64,000 nt of DNA from an uncultured Christensenellaceae bacterium (GTDB lineage: Bacteria; Bacillota; Clostridia; Christensenellales; UBA3700): positions 357,734 to 421,733 of the forward strand of contig CALWKS010000002.1 of the NCBI GenBank assembly GCA_944381325.1, in the 5' to 3' direction. The translations under genes and the position numbers were made by a program. Shown here in pieces: positions 1-7,519 of this stretch. The notes beneath the pieces were generated by a model that saw nothing but the letters and a program-made list of their open reading frames with translations, made no database searches and was not told the DNA's origin. The stretch's first letter is position 1. Every line of letters begins with the position of its first letter.

Positions 1-1
1 C

Positions 2-1963
2 CTCACGATACTGCTGTCTCTGATTGCCTTTACAATGTTCGGTCTTTTCTCAACGCTGACTTTCTACAATGCGCGCTCGGTAGCCGCTTCAACTTACAAG
101 GCATCGGACTATCAAAGATTTTTAGTCGGCAAAAATTATAATGCATACATAATAACTTATTATCAGGGCGAAGAAGATTATCGCTACACTACAAGCAAAC
201 CTACGCGCTTCACTTCAGAAGAAATCGAGTCTCTTAAGGAAAAATACGGCGGAGGTTATGCTGCTTTCAACTACGAAGGCGAGTCTGTGAACCCGAACTC
301 AGTAATATGGTTTCCCGTTGCAAACGTAATTTCTACCAATTCCGCATATTATTTCCCTGTTGTCTCTGCGTTTATAGAGGCGGGAACGGGTAGTTCTTTT
401 GAGTTGCTGACAGATACTGACATGAATGCTCTCGGCAAAAACGGAGCGGTTATCCCTTCGTATCTTTTCGATTCTCTTGCGGCAAACAACTGGACAGACC
501 CTGTCGACGGCAAAAAGTATATCGTATCCGATTATAACGACGCTGTAGGCAAATATATTTACATTTCTTCATCGTCAGGCACAGGAATAATCGAAGTTAA
601 AGTAATGGGCGTCTACCGCTGCGATCCTCCCGAAAAATATTCAAAGCTGAAAAACGATCCGTCAGCCGAAGAATCCGCTTTATTTCAGGAGCTTAGCAGC
701 GAACAGCGCATGGGCTTTTACAATGCCGTTCTCGTTTCTCCTGAATTTTATGACGCAAACTATGAAGCGGCAACTTTAAACCTGAATTATCATCCTGATT
801 TCACCAACCTTTCAGGAGGTTTCCGAATAGAAAACGCTGACAGCGAAAACGGTGAAACAATTATATCCGAGAGTATTTCACTGGCAGGAAAGTTTACAGA
901 AAGCTCAAAAGCTCCCGGATACGTATTTTATGTCGGAGGGGACAAGACAAGTCTTGCTGACGACGAGATCCTTCTGCCTTTCTCTGCTGTAGAAGACTAT
1001 CTTATTTCTGTCGCTGAAGAAAAAGCGGAAGGCGCTCCTGAAGGATTCTTGAATGACTGCAAGAAATATCTGGGAATTCTCTCTTCAGGAATGATAGAAA
1101 AGAACGGATATTCTTTATACGCAGGCAAAGATCTGTTGAGCGAAGCGCTTTCTTACCTCAAAGAAAACCTGGCTATTGACAAAATCTCTTATCCCGATGT
1201 GATAATAGCTTCCGACACCGTATCGAATCTTTACGAAAAGAGCTTTAAGATAGCCGGATTCTATTACGGCAAGGACAGCATATGCGCGCTTAATTCCGTC
1301 ATATTCGGCAAAGGAATATACGAAGATCTGATCAATAAATACGCTTTAAATCCCGATGAGGGCGGCGGCTATGTAAATAAAGAAGAAACGTCGTATATCG
1401 AACCTGCAAACGCAAAATACAACCTGTTTATAATCGACTACTCAGACAAAACCGCTGAAAAGCTGGCAAACGAAGAAAAAATAACTGACGAAAACAACAC
1501 TTTCATCAAAGTGATATCTCCCATCTCTGATAAGGTGGAAACAGCAACCACGCTGGTAAACGGTCTGTCAAAGATATTCCTGTGGTCGGGCGTGGTCATG
1601 GCTGTATTCTCGGTTCTCTTGCTTTTCAACTTCATATCGGTATCGATATCAGGCAAGAAAAAGGAAATAGGCATATTAAGAGCTTTGGGGGCGAGAAGCG
1701 TTGACGTGTTCAAAATTTTCTTCTCAGAATCGCTGATGATATCTGCGGCATGCTTCCTTCTTTCGATCATGGCATGCTTTGCATTGTGCCCGATCCTCAA
1801 CAATGCGATCGCAAAAATTCTGGGAATATCGCTGTTCGTATTCGGTCCTCTGTCAGTGCTGATCCTGCTTGCAATCGCTCTCGGCACTTCGCTTATAGCG
1901 ACATTCCTGCCCGTATATCTGACGGCGCGCAAGAAGCCTGTTGAAAGCATCAGAGCTTTGTAA
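2..1963 (+). CDS. ABC transporter permease, FtsX/MacB type (5' end outside window)
   Basis: The frame is open from the first base, and the first visible residues are already a hydrophobic helix, so the true start lies upstream and the ATG at 35 is internal. A large extracytoplasmic domain of about 480 residues follows. The C-terminus has three to four membrane helices (about residues 525-635) with the FtsX-domain signature KKKEIGILRALGAR after the first and P-x-Y-L-T-A-R-K-K-P-V-E-S-I near the end. In this family such subunits work with an ATPase as mechanotransmission-type exporters or in envelope remodelling; the substrate cannot be told from sequence. The ATPase domain or gene is probably just upstream. 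A strong terminator closes the unit. Confidence 0.85.
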   Translation, partial: LTILLSLIAFTMFGLFSTLTFYNARSVAASTYKASDYQRFLVGKNYNAYIITYYQGEEDYRYTTSKPTRFTSEEIESLKEKYGGGYAAFNYEGESVNPNSVIWFPVANVISTNSAYYFPVVSAFIEAGTGSSFELLTDTDMNALGKNGAVIPSYLFDSLAANNWTDPVDGKKYIVSDYNDAVGKYIYISSSSGTGIIEVKVMGVYRCDPPEKYSKLKNDPSAEESALFQELSSEQRMGFYNAVLVSPEFYDANYEAATLNLNYHPDFTNLSGGFRIENADSENGETIISESISLAGKFTESSKAPGYVFYVGGDKTSLADDEILLPFSAVEDYLISVAEEKAEGAPEGFLNDCKKYLGILSSGMIEKNGYSLYAGKDLLSEALSYLKENLAIDKISYPDVIIASDTVSNLYEKSFKIAGFYYGKDSICALNSVIFGKGIYEDLINKYALNPDEGGGYVNKEETSYIEPANAKYNLFIIDYSDKTAEKLANEEKITDENNTFIKVISPISDKVETATTLVNGLSKIFLWSGVVMAVFSVLLLFNFISVSISGKKKEIGILRALGARSVDVFKIFFSESLMISAACFLLSIMACFALCPILNNAIAKILGISLFVFGPLSVLILLAIALGTSLIATFLPVYLTARKKPVESIRAL

Positions 1964-1980
1964 AACAAACATCGACAAAC

Positions 1981-2013
1981 AAAAGGGGAAGAGCAGTCTT
2001 CCCCTTTGTTTTT
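1981..2013 (+). terminator. Intrinsic terminator of the ABC permease
   Basis: Perfect 11-bp stem (AAAGGGGAAGA / TCTTCCCCTTT) with a 4-nt loop, followed by a T-rich tract. The 250 bp from here to the rpmH promoter contain no gene that I can support. Confidence 0.85.
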
Positions 2014-2268
2014 ACCTGCCCGTGTAGGTAAAAGCTGATTTTAAGGCGCGTACTCGTTGCTGTTTGATATAACATTTTCTGAATGAAATTCATTGCGTTT
2101 TTATTCTCCCGATAAAGTTGATTGCTTACGTTTGCAGATTAAAAAAGAAAAACTCAGCGAAAAAAACGAATTCTCTGAACGTGTCTATCTGTTCTGAAAG
2201 TCTTCATTAAGGCTCATCGAAGCGCAATTTATATTTGATGCGCAAAATTTTCACCTGCCGTTTTTTGC

Positions 2269-2298
2269 TTGACACCGCTTATTTAATTATATTATAAT
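2269..2298 (+). promoter_or_regulatory. sigma-A promoter of the rpmH operon
   Basis: TTGACA (2269-2274), 18-nt spacer, TATAAT (2293-2298). Both hexamers match consensus, as expected for a ribosomal-protein operon. Confidence 0.85.
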
Positions 2299-2309
2299 AC
2301 ATTCGCTAT

Positions 2310-2318
2310 TGTGGAAAA
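2310..2318. promoter_or_regulatory. Candidate DnaA box at the rpmH transcription start
   Basis: TGTGGAAAA (reverse complement TTTTCCACA) lies about 12 nt after the -10 box, close to the expected +1. The same 9-mer occurs in the DnaA-box cluster at 15311-15319. A single box is weak evidence on its own. Confidence 0.4.
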
Positions 2319-2392
2319 CAGTTTGCCTTTTCACACCGCTTAAGTTTGCGGAAGCGTTTACAAGACAATACTAATAAAGAGAGGATAGATTT

Positions 2393-2527
2393 ATGAAGAG
2401 AACATTCCAACCCAAGAAGCGCCAGCGCAGCAAAGTGCACGGTTTCAGAAAGAGAATGAGTTCTACCGGCGGCAGAAACGTCATCAAAAGACGCAGAAAC
2501 AAGGGCAGAAAGCATCTCAGCGCGTAA
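2393..2527 (+). CDS. rpmH: 50S ribosomal protein L34
   Basis: 44 residues, highly basic, starting [18 protein letters not shown] and ending with the usual [17 protein letters not shown] tail, which is the normal size and sequence for L34 of the large ribosomal subunit. The start codon follows an AGAGAGGA Shine-Dalgarno. It is the first gene of the classical rpmH-rnpA-yidD-yidC-jag operon, with only 3 nt before rnpA. It is driven by the consensus promoter at 2269-2298. The gene is oriented toward, not away from, dnaA, unlike the common Bacillota arrangement. Confidence 0.98.
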   Translation: MKRTFQPKKRQRSKVHGFRKRMSSTGGRNVIKRRRNKGRKHLSA

Positions 2528-2530
2528 TTT

Positions 2531-2869
2531 ATGCAAAGACGGTATAGGCTGACAAACAGTCGGTCTTTCGACTATCTATACCGTAAAGGCACCTGCGTAC
2601 GCGACGGCCTTTTAGTCCTCTACTATGCTCCTGCCGTCAGGGGTATGAGGGTAGGTTTTTCAGTTAGCAAAAAGGTGGGCAAAAGCGTCGTGCGCAACAA
2701 AACCAAACGGAGACTCAAAGAGGCTTTCCGTAAGCATATTCCCGAGATTAAACACGGTTTCAACTACCTTGTAGTCGCCCGTCCTCAAGCGGCGGATTGC
2801 GATTTTCAGGATATAGAGAACAATCTTTTACGTTTGCTCGAAAAAGCGGGCGCGACGGAGGCGAAATGA
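2531..2869 (+). CDS. rnpA: Ribonuclease P protein component
   Basis: 112 residues, the usual size. It is the basic protein cofactor of RNase P, which matures tRNA 5' ends. The family core is visible: R-x-T-N-S-R-S-F-D-Y-L-Y near the N-terminus, then F-S-V-S-K-K-V-G-K-S-V-V-R-N-K-T-K-R-R-L-K-E, the RNR-type RNA-binding motif (about residues 40-65). It starts 3 nt after rpmH and overlaps yidD by an ATGA, so the genes are probably translationally coupled. The RNase P RNA itself was not found in this window. Confidence 0.97.
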   Translation: MQRRYRLTNSRSFDYLYRKGTCVRDGLLVLYYAPAVRGMRVGFSVSKKVGKSVVRNKTKRRLKEAFRKHIPEIKHGFNYLVVARPQAADCDFQDIENNLLRLLEKAGATEAK

Positions 2870-3105
2870 GTATCACGTCGCGCGCTGTCGGGATTTATAA
2901 AAGATATTACAATCCTCTGTTTGCAGGGCGTTGCAAATATACTCCCAGTTGTTCGGCTTATATGGTTCAGGCTGTGAAAAAGCGCGGATTTTTCGTAGGG
3001 TTATTTCTCGGTATATGGCGCATTCTAAGGTGCAATCCCTTTTCAAAGGGAGGATTTGATCCCGTCAAAGACAATTTGAGAGGTCGTGCAAAATGGCTTT
3101 TATGA
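2866..3105 (+). CDS. yidD: Membrane protein insertion efficiency factor YidD
   Basis: 79 residues from the ATG that overlaps the rnpA stop (ATGA). The YidD signature is present: YKRYYNPLFAGRCKYTPSCSAY, here split for length as YKRYYNP, then RCKYTPSCS with its conserved cysteines, then LGIWRILRCNPFSKGG and DPV. Family members are small amphipathic proteins on the inner face of the membrane that assist YidC-dependent insertion. Its end overlaps the start of yidC by 13 nt, in line with a tightly coupled operon. Confidence 0.96.
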   Translation: MSITSRAVGIYKRYYNPLFAGRCKYTPSCSAYMVQAVKKRGFFVGLFLGIWRILRCNPFSKGGFDPVKDNLRGRAKWLL

Positions 3106-4109
3106 ACACTCTGCTCAGTGCGGAGATGACAAACCTCGTAGGTAAATTTCTGCTTCTTCTTTACAATGCGATAGGCGATTTCGGATGGACCGTAGTCGTC
3201 TTTACCGTGCTGCTCAAAACAGTGGTTCTTCCGCTGGATATATGGCAGAAAGTTTCTATGCGCAAGCAATCCAAGGCAATGGAGCGCATACGTCCGCAGC
3301 TGGAAAAACTGCAGAAACAGTATGCGAATCACCCTGATATTCTGCGTCAAAAGCAGGCTGAACTTCAGAAGAAAGAGAAGATCCATATCTTTTCTTCATG
3401 CCTTCCTATGATCATCACCATCGTCATATTCTTCGTCGTCTGGGCAGGCTTCAGAGCGCTTGTCGCTTATGAAAACGAGGCCATCGTTGAAAAGCTGATG
3501 ATTATCTACAACGACAACATCGGCAAAGTTCAGGCAGGCACTATGACTATGGACGAGCTCAACACGCTTCTCGCCAACAGTTACGATCTTCACGGCTGGC
3601 TGTGGGTCAAGAACGTATTTATGTCAGATATCGGCACCAACGTTATTCCTGACGTAGACACGTTTATGGGTACTATCGGCGCTACGATGCCTGAACTTTC
3701 ACCCGGTCTCACATACGACAAACTGGTCGGTCCCGCTATGCAGATGTACAACAAACAGTCATTCTGGGACGTTGCGAGATGGAACGGTTATTTCGGACTG
3801 CCGATACTGTCCATCGCCACCAGCTTTATCAGCACGAAGCTGATGCAGAGCCAAAATCCGCAGATGCCCACCGGCACGGCGGAACAACAGAAAACTCAAC
3901 AGACTACCACAAAGATACTCAACTATCTTATGCCGCTCATGCTGGGCGTGTTCGCAATCATGTACAGTGCGGCGTTCGCAATCTACTACTTCCTGAGTAA
4001 CGTATATTCGACCGTGGTCAGTCTTATATTCAATCTTATTGTAAAAAGAAAAGACAAGCAGGAAAAGGACAGACTGCTGTCCACGACCTACGTCGGAGGA
4101 AGAAAATGA
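3093..4109 (+). CDS. yidC: Membrane protein insertase YidC/OxaI/SpoIIIJ family
   Basis: 338 residues. It inserts and folds membrane proteins alone or with SecYEG. A first helix (about 18-42) is followed by a basic, helical cytoplasmic segment rich in K and Q (about 45-95) and a second helix (about 100-125). An extracytoplasmic segment of about 90 residues separates this from the last helices (about 225-320), and a basic tail follows. There is no lipobox, unlike Bacillus SpoIIIJ. The ATG at 3093 has GAGAGG at suitable spacing; an ATG at 3102 overlaps the yidD stop by ATGA and is a possible alternative. It overlaps jag by ATGA at the 3' end. Confidence 0.95.
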   Translation: MAFMNTLLSAEMTNLVGKFLLLLYNAIGDFGWTVVVFTVLLKTVVLPLDIWQKVSMRKQSKAMERIRPQLEKLQKQYANHPDILRQKQAELQKKEKIHIFSSCLPMIITIVIFFVVWAGFRALVAYENEAIVEKLMIIYNDNIGKVQAGTMTMDELNTLLANSYDLHGWLWVKNVFMSDIGTNVIPDVDTFMGTIGATMPELSPGLTYDKLVGPAMQMYNKQSFWDVARWNGYFGLPILSIATSFISTKLMQSQNPQMPTGTAEQQKTQQTTTKILNYLMPLMLGVFAIMYSAAFAIYYFLSNVYSTVVSLIFNLIVKRKDKQEKDRLLSTTYVGGRK

Positions 4110-4957
4110 AAGAAATAGAAATCACGGCGTCCAGCTACGAGGACGCGCTTGCCGAGGCTCTTAAGACTCTCGGACTTACTGAGGATCAGGTTGACGCTGA
4201 AATCGTCAAACAGTCAGGTCTCATCCGCAAAAAGGTAACCGTAAAAGTTACTCAGAAAGCTACAGCAAAGGATATAGCGATCGACTTCATCAACACACTT
4301 ATTCAGAAGATGGGTCTTGAATGCTCCGCTACGATAAGGGAAGAGGACGACGCTTATTACGTCTCCGTTTCAGGCAAGGATACGGCAACTCTTATCGGCT
4401 ACCGCGGCGACGTTCTCGACTGCGTACAGTACCTGACGCTGCTTGTCGTAAACAAAACCGTCGATCTCGACAAGAGAATTATCATCGACGGAGAAAATTA
4501 CAGAGAAAAGAGGACCGCAGTTCTTTCAAAACTCGCAAAGAGACTGGCTATCAAAGCAGCCAAGACGGGCAAGGATGTTTCTCTCGAGCCTATGAACCCG
4601 TTTGAAAGACGCGTTATCCATTCAGCTCTCGCAGACGACAGATTCGTTACGACTGAAAGCGAAGGAGAAGAACCCAACCGCTATATCGTTATAAAGCCCA
4701 ACAAGAGATCTTTCTCTGACCGTCCGCATCGCAACGGCAATTTCAACGGCAACAGAAACGGAGGCTTTAACGGCAACAGAAACGGCGGTCGTCGTTACGA
4801 CAATTCTCAGAGAAGCAATTATCAGCAGACTGCCGCACCCGCAGAGCCCAAAGAAGAGAAGCCCAGAGATATGTATAATCATGAATACAGCATCAACTTC
4901 AAACGCACAGGCGGCGGCAAAATGAGAAGCTTCGGCGAAAAGAAACGCACCTTCTGA
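4106..4957 (+). CDS. khpB: RNA-binding protein KhpB (Jag): Jag_N, KH and R3H domains
   Basis: 283 residues with three domains in order. Jag_N is at about 1-50, with S-S-Y-E-D-A-L. A KH domain is at about 75-145, with the GxxG-type loop in LIGYRGDVLDCVQ. An R3H domain is at about 146-205, with NPFERRVIHSAL followed by D-R-F-V-T-T-E-S-E-G. The C-terminus adds a low-complexity N/G/R segment with repeated NGNRNGG units and a basic end, an RGG-like extension not usual for short Jag proteins. In Bacillota the KhpA-KhpB pair binds RNA and influences cell elongation and division. It is the last gene of the rpmH operon, before a terminator. Confidence 0.93.
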   Translation: MKEIEITASSYEDALAEALKTLGLTEDQVDAEIVKQSGLIRKKVTVKVTQKATAKDIAIDFINTLIQKMGLECSATIREEDDAYYVSVSGKDTATLIGYRGDVLDCVQYLTLLVVNKTVDLDKRIIIDGENYREKRTAVLSKLAKRLAIKAAKTGKDVSLEPMNPFERRVIHSALADDRFVTTESEGEEPNRYIVIKPNKRSFSDRPHRNGNFNGNRNGGFNGNRNGGRRYDNSQRSNYQQTAAPAEPKEEKPRDMYNHEYSINFKRTGGGKMRSFGEKKRTF

Positions 4958-4975
4958 TAATTTAAAACGCAATAT

Positions 4976-5006
4976 TGCGGCGTGTCTTACGGCACGCCGT
5001 ATTTTC
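4976..5006 (+). terminator. Terminator of the rpmH-jag operon
   Basis: CGGCGTG (4978-4984) pairs with CACGCCG (4993-4999), and T-rich DNA follows. Confidence 0.7.
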
Positions 5007-5070
5007 TGCTGTTTTTCTGATCTTCTTATAAATATTGAAAAATATTTTACATAGATTTTCCTTTCGGTTA

Positions 5071-5099
5071 TTTACAATACTATGACTTTGTGTTATACT
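5071..5099 (+). promoter_or_regulatory. sigma-A promoter of the MORN-repeat gene
   Basis: TTTACA (5071-5076), 17-nt spacer ending in TG-T, TATACT (5094-5099): an extended -10 promoter. It places the transcript start near 5106 and so rules out a GTG start at 5090 for the gene below. Confidence 0.7.
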
Positions 5100-5167
5100 T
5101 GTTATCAGAACGACGTATGCCTGTATCGGGTTTACGTCAAGGTGTTTTGAAGAGTGAGGTGGGGGAA

Positions 5168-5935
5168 TTGACTAAAGAAGAAATATTGCAACTTTACGAC
5201 AAAACGGATTTGCCCGTAGAGCCTGATCACGGTCAGGGCAAAAGCCTTGCATCGTCATGGGTCTATATCGGCTCGTTCAAGGACGGCGTTTACAGCGGAG
5301 ACGGGGAGCTTTACCGTTTTGACGGCAGACATCAGAAAGGCACTTTCAGAAACGGATTTTTAAGCGGAAGAGGGACAGAAACTTCTTCTGACGGATCTCG
5401 CTACAGAGGCAGCTTCTTCGAAGGTAAAAAACACGGCAACGGCACTCTGCGTTATGCAGACAAAAGCGTATACGTAGGGCAGTTTGCAGGCGATGCGGAG
5501 AACGGAAAAGGCATTTTAAGATTTGTCGACGGCAGTGAATACGAAGGCGATTTCCGCGCGGGAAAGAGAGACGGAAGCGGCATTATGCGCTATGCCGACG
5601 GCACCGTGTACGAAGGAGAGTTCCGCAAAGATAAACGACACGGAAGCGGAAAACTCACTCTTCCCGACGGAGGAAAATACGACGGATCTTTCGTGTCTGA
5701 CGAGATAGAAGGATTCGGCATAAGATTTTATCCCGACGGCAGCGTTTACGTAGGGATAAGCAAAAAGGGCAAGCCGTGCGGAAAAGGCCTTCTCAATTAT
5801 CCGTCGGGGGACGTGTATACCGGTGAATTCAGAAACGGACTTCCCAACGGCAACGGAGTGCTGAGACTTAAAAACGGCTCTTCTGAAAACGGCTTTTTCG
5901 TTGACGGCAAATTTTGCGAAAAAAAGCCTGAATAA
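5168..5935 (+). CDS. MORN-repeat protein
   Basis: 255 residues from a TTG start (MTKEEILQLYDK) preceded by the Shine-Dalgarno GAGGTGGGG. An in-frame ATG at 5117 is the alternative. After a short charged N-terminus the protein is almost entirely about nine MORN units of roughly 23 residues (Y-x-G-x-F-x-x-G-x-x-x-G-x-G-x-x-x-x-x-D-G-x-x), for example YEGEFRKDKRHGSGKL. MORN repeats form elongated beta-meanders that bind lipids or proteins. There is no signal peptide or membrane helix, so it is probably cytoplasmic. It is an unusual insertion between jag and the mnm genes, and the specific function is unknown. Confidence 0.85.
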   Translation: MTKEEILQLYDKTDLPVEPDHGQGKSLASSWVYIGSFKDGVYSGDGELYRFDGRHQKGTFRNGFLSGRGTETSSDGSRYRGSFFEGKKHGNGTLRYADKSVYVGQFAGDAENGKGILRFVDGSEYEGDFRAGKRDGSGIMRYADGTVYEGEFRKDKRHGSGKLTLPDGGKYDGSFVSDEIEGFGIRFYPDGSVYVGISKKGKPCGKGLLNYPSGDVYTGEFRNGLPNGNGVLRLKNGSSENGFFVDGKFCEKKPE

Positions 5936-5992
5936 GCCACCCAGTTTAATAAATCTTTTATATTTTAAATATAAGATAATACAGATAAAATT

Positions 5993-6056
5993 ATCCGCCT
6001 TGTACTGTTTTCATTTTTTGCATTTTTTAAGAAAAAAGTTAAAGGCGGATTTTTAT
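5993..6056. terminator. Terminator between the MORN gene and convergent mnmE
   Basis: ATCCGCCTT (5993-6001) pairs with AAGGCGGAT (6042-6050), followed by TTTTATTTC on the + strand. A smaller T6/A6 hairpin sits in the 40-nt loop. It may also stop mnmE transcription arriving from the right, although the minus-strand T tract is weak. Confidence 0.65.
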
Positions 6057-6074
6057 TTCTATTGTTATGTTTTT

Positions 6075-7406
6075 TTATTTACCCAGGCAGAATTTTGAGA
6101 ATATAGCGTTTACTATGTTTTCGTCCGCGGTGCTTCCCGTTATTTCTCCGAGAGCGGAGTAGGCATCTCTCATATCAACCAGAAGACATTCTGCAGGCTC
6201 TTCGTCAAAGTTGTCGCGCGCTGAAGTCAGGCTCGAATATGCGCGTCTCAGAGCGTCGTAATGGCGGCTGTCGGTTACTATGTTGCCTGAAAAATCTATA
6301 TTGCCTTCTATCACGCTGTCTACTATCGCGCTCTTAAGCTTGTCTATTCCTTCTCCCTTCTTCGCGCTTATGAAAATTCCTTTTCTTTCGTCCTTTGCAT
6401 GCGGCTTGTCGTCTTTATTGAATACGTAAAGCACTTTCGCGCCCTGAACTGATGATAGTATCTTCTTTTCCTCTTCGTCAAGCTCTCTTCCTGCTTCTGT
6501 GATAAACAGTACCAGATCGCTGTTTTTAGCAATTTCTCTGCTTCTGTCAACGCCGAGCTTTTCTATCTTGTCGTCGGTTTCTCTTATACCTGCGGTGTCT
6601 ATAAGGTTTATAAGCAGACCGTTTACCTCTATTCTCTCTTCAAGGCTGTCGCGCGTAGTGCCTGCTATCTCGGTAACTATAGCCCTGTCCTTGCCCGTAA
6701 GCGCATTGAGGGTAGAGGATTTGCCCACGTTGGCAATTCCCACTATAGCGACGTCAATACCTTGCTTGACATAGCTTCCCGTCTTTGCGGTGGAGAGCAG
6801 TTTTTCAAGCTCGGTGCAAAGCGAATTTACCGTATCTTTTGCAACGCGGCGGCTCTCTTCTTCCATTTCTTCGGGATAATCGAGAGCGGCTTCCATAGTA
6901 GCTATAGCGTCAAGCAATCTTTCTTCAAAGGCGAATATGCTCTTTGAGAGTTCTCCCGTCATTGAGCGGTAAGAAGCCTTGAGCTGAGCTTCGCTTTCTG
7001 CGTTTATCATGGATATCACGGCTTCTGCGTCGCTGAGCGCCAGCTTGCCGTTGAGGAAAGCGCGCTTTGTGAATTCGCCTTTGTCGGCGGCACGCGCGCC
7101 CGCTTCGATGCAACCTTTTAAGATCTCGTTTACTATCCTTATGCCGCCATGGCAATGCAACTCAAAAATATCTTCGCCCGTGTAGGTTTTAGGCGCTTTG
7201 AAATATACGCCGAGACATCTGTCCGATATGCCGTCGCAAGTTGCCGTGCCGTAATACATCATATTTGGAACTGCGTCTTTCAGGTCGCTCAGTTTGCTTG
7301 TCCTGAACACCTTCGCCGCCACCTTGAGCGCGTCGTCTCCGCTTATTCTGACTATGCCTATCGCGCCCGCTCCGACCGGGGTGGATATTGCCGCTATCGT
7401 CTGCAT
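6075..7406 (-). CDS. mnmE: tRNA-5-carboxymethylaminomethyl-U34 synthesis GTPase MnmE
   Basis: 443 residues. With MnmG it forms the complex that modifies U34 of tRNAs decoding NNA/NNG codons. The start IAAISTPVGAGAIGIVRISG is the formyl-THF-binding N-domain. The inserted G domain has GIANVGKSS (G1), DTAGIRETDD (G3) and NKDD (G4). The C-terminus ends CLGK, the conserved C-x-G-K motif with the catalytic cysteine. A GGAGAT Shine-Dalgarno precedes the start. It is inverted relative to mnmG, whereas the two are normally co-transcribed; here they share a divergent promoter region. Confidence 0.97.
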   Translation of the reverse strand: MQTIAAISTPVGAGAIGIVRISGDDALKVAAKVFRTSKLSDLKDAVPNMMYYGTATCDGISDRCLGVYFKAPKTYTGEDIFELHCHGGIRIVNEILKGCIEAGARAADKGEFTKRAFLNGKLALSDAEAVISMINAESEAQLKASYRSMTGELSKSIFAFEERLLDAIATMEAALDYPEEMEEESRRVAKDTVNSLCTELEKLLSTAKTGSYVKQGIDVAIVGIANVGKSSTLNALTGKDRAIVTEIAGTTRDSLEERIEVNGLLINLIDTAGIRETDDKIEKLGVDRSREIAKNSDLVLFITEAGRELDEEEKKILSSVQGAKVLYVFNKDDKPHAKDERKGIFISAKKGEGIDKLKSAIVDSVIEGNIDFSGNIVTDSRHYDALRRAYSSLTSARDNFDEEPAECLLVDMRDAYSALGEITGSTADENIVNAIFSKFCLGK

Positions 7407-7441
7407 TTTTATCTCCGCAAATAAGATTTTTTATCGCTTAT

Positions 7442-7493
7442 AATATATCACACGCGCGCGGTGATTGCAAATAAAAGCGCATTGTGCTATAAT
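7442..7493. promoter_or_regulatory. Overlapping divergent promoters of mnmE and mnmG sharing one -35 box
   Basis: The self-complementary hexamer TTGCAA (7465-7470) can act as the -35 box for both strands. Rightward: 17-nt spacer ending TG-C, then TATAAT (7488-7493). Leftward: 17-nt spacer ending TG-A, then TATATT (minus strand of 7442-7447). Both are extended -10 promoters with ideal spacing. Confidence 0.7.
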
Positions 7494-7519
7494 TATCGGG
7501 TTGATACAGAGAGGTTTTT

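Noticed and set aside
5090..5167. GTG start at 5090 for the MORN gene
   Set aside because: It lies inside the promoter (-10 at 5094-5099), upstream of the expected transcript start.
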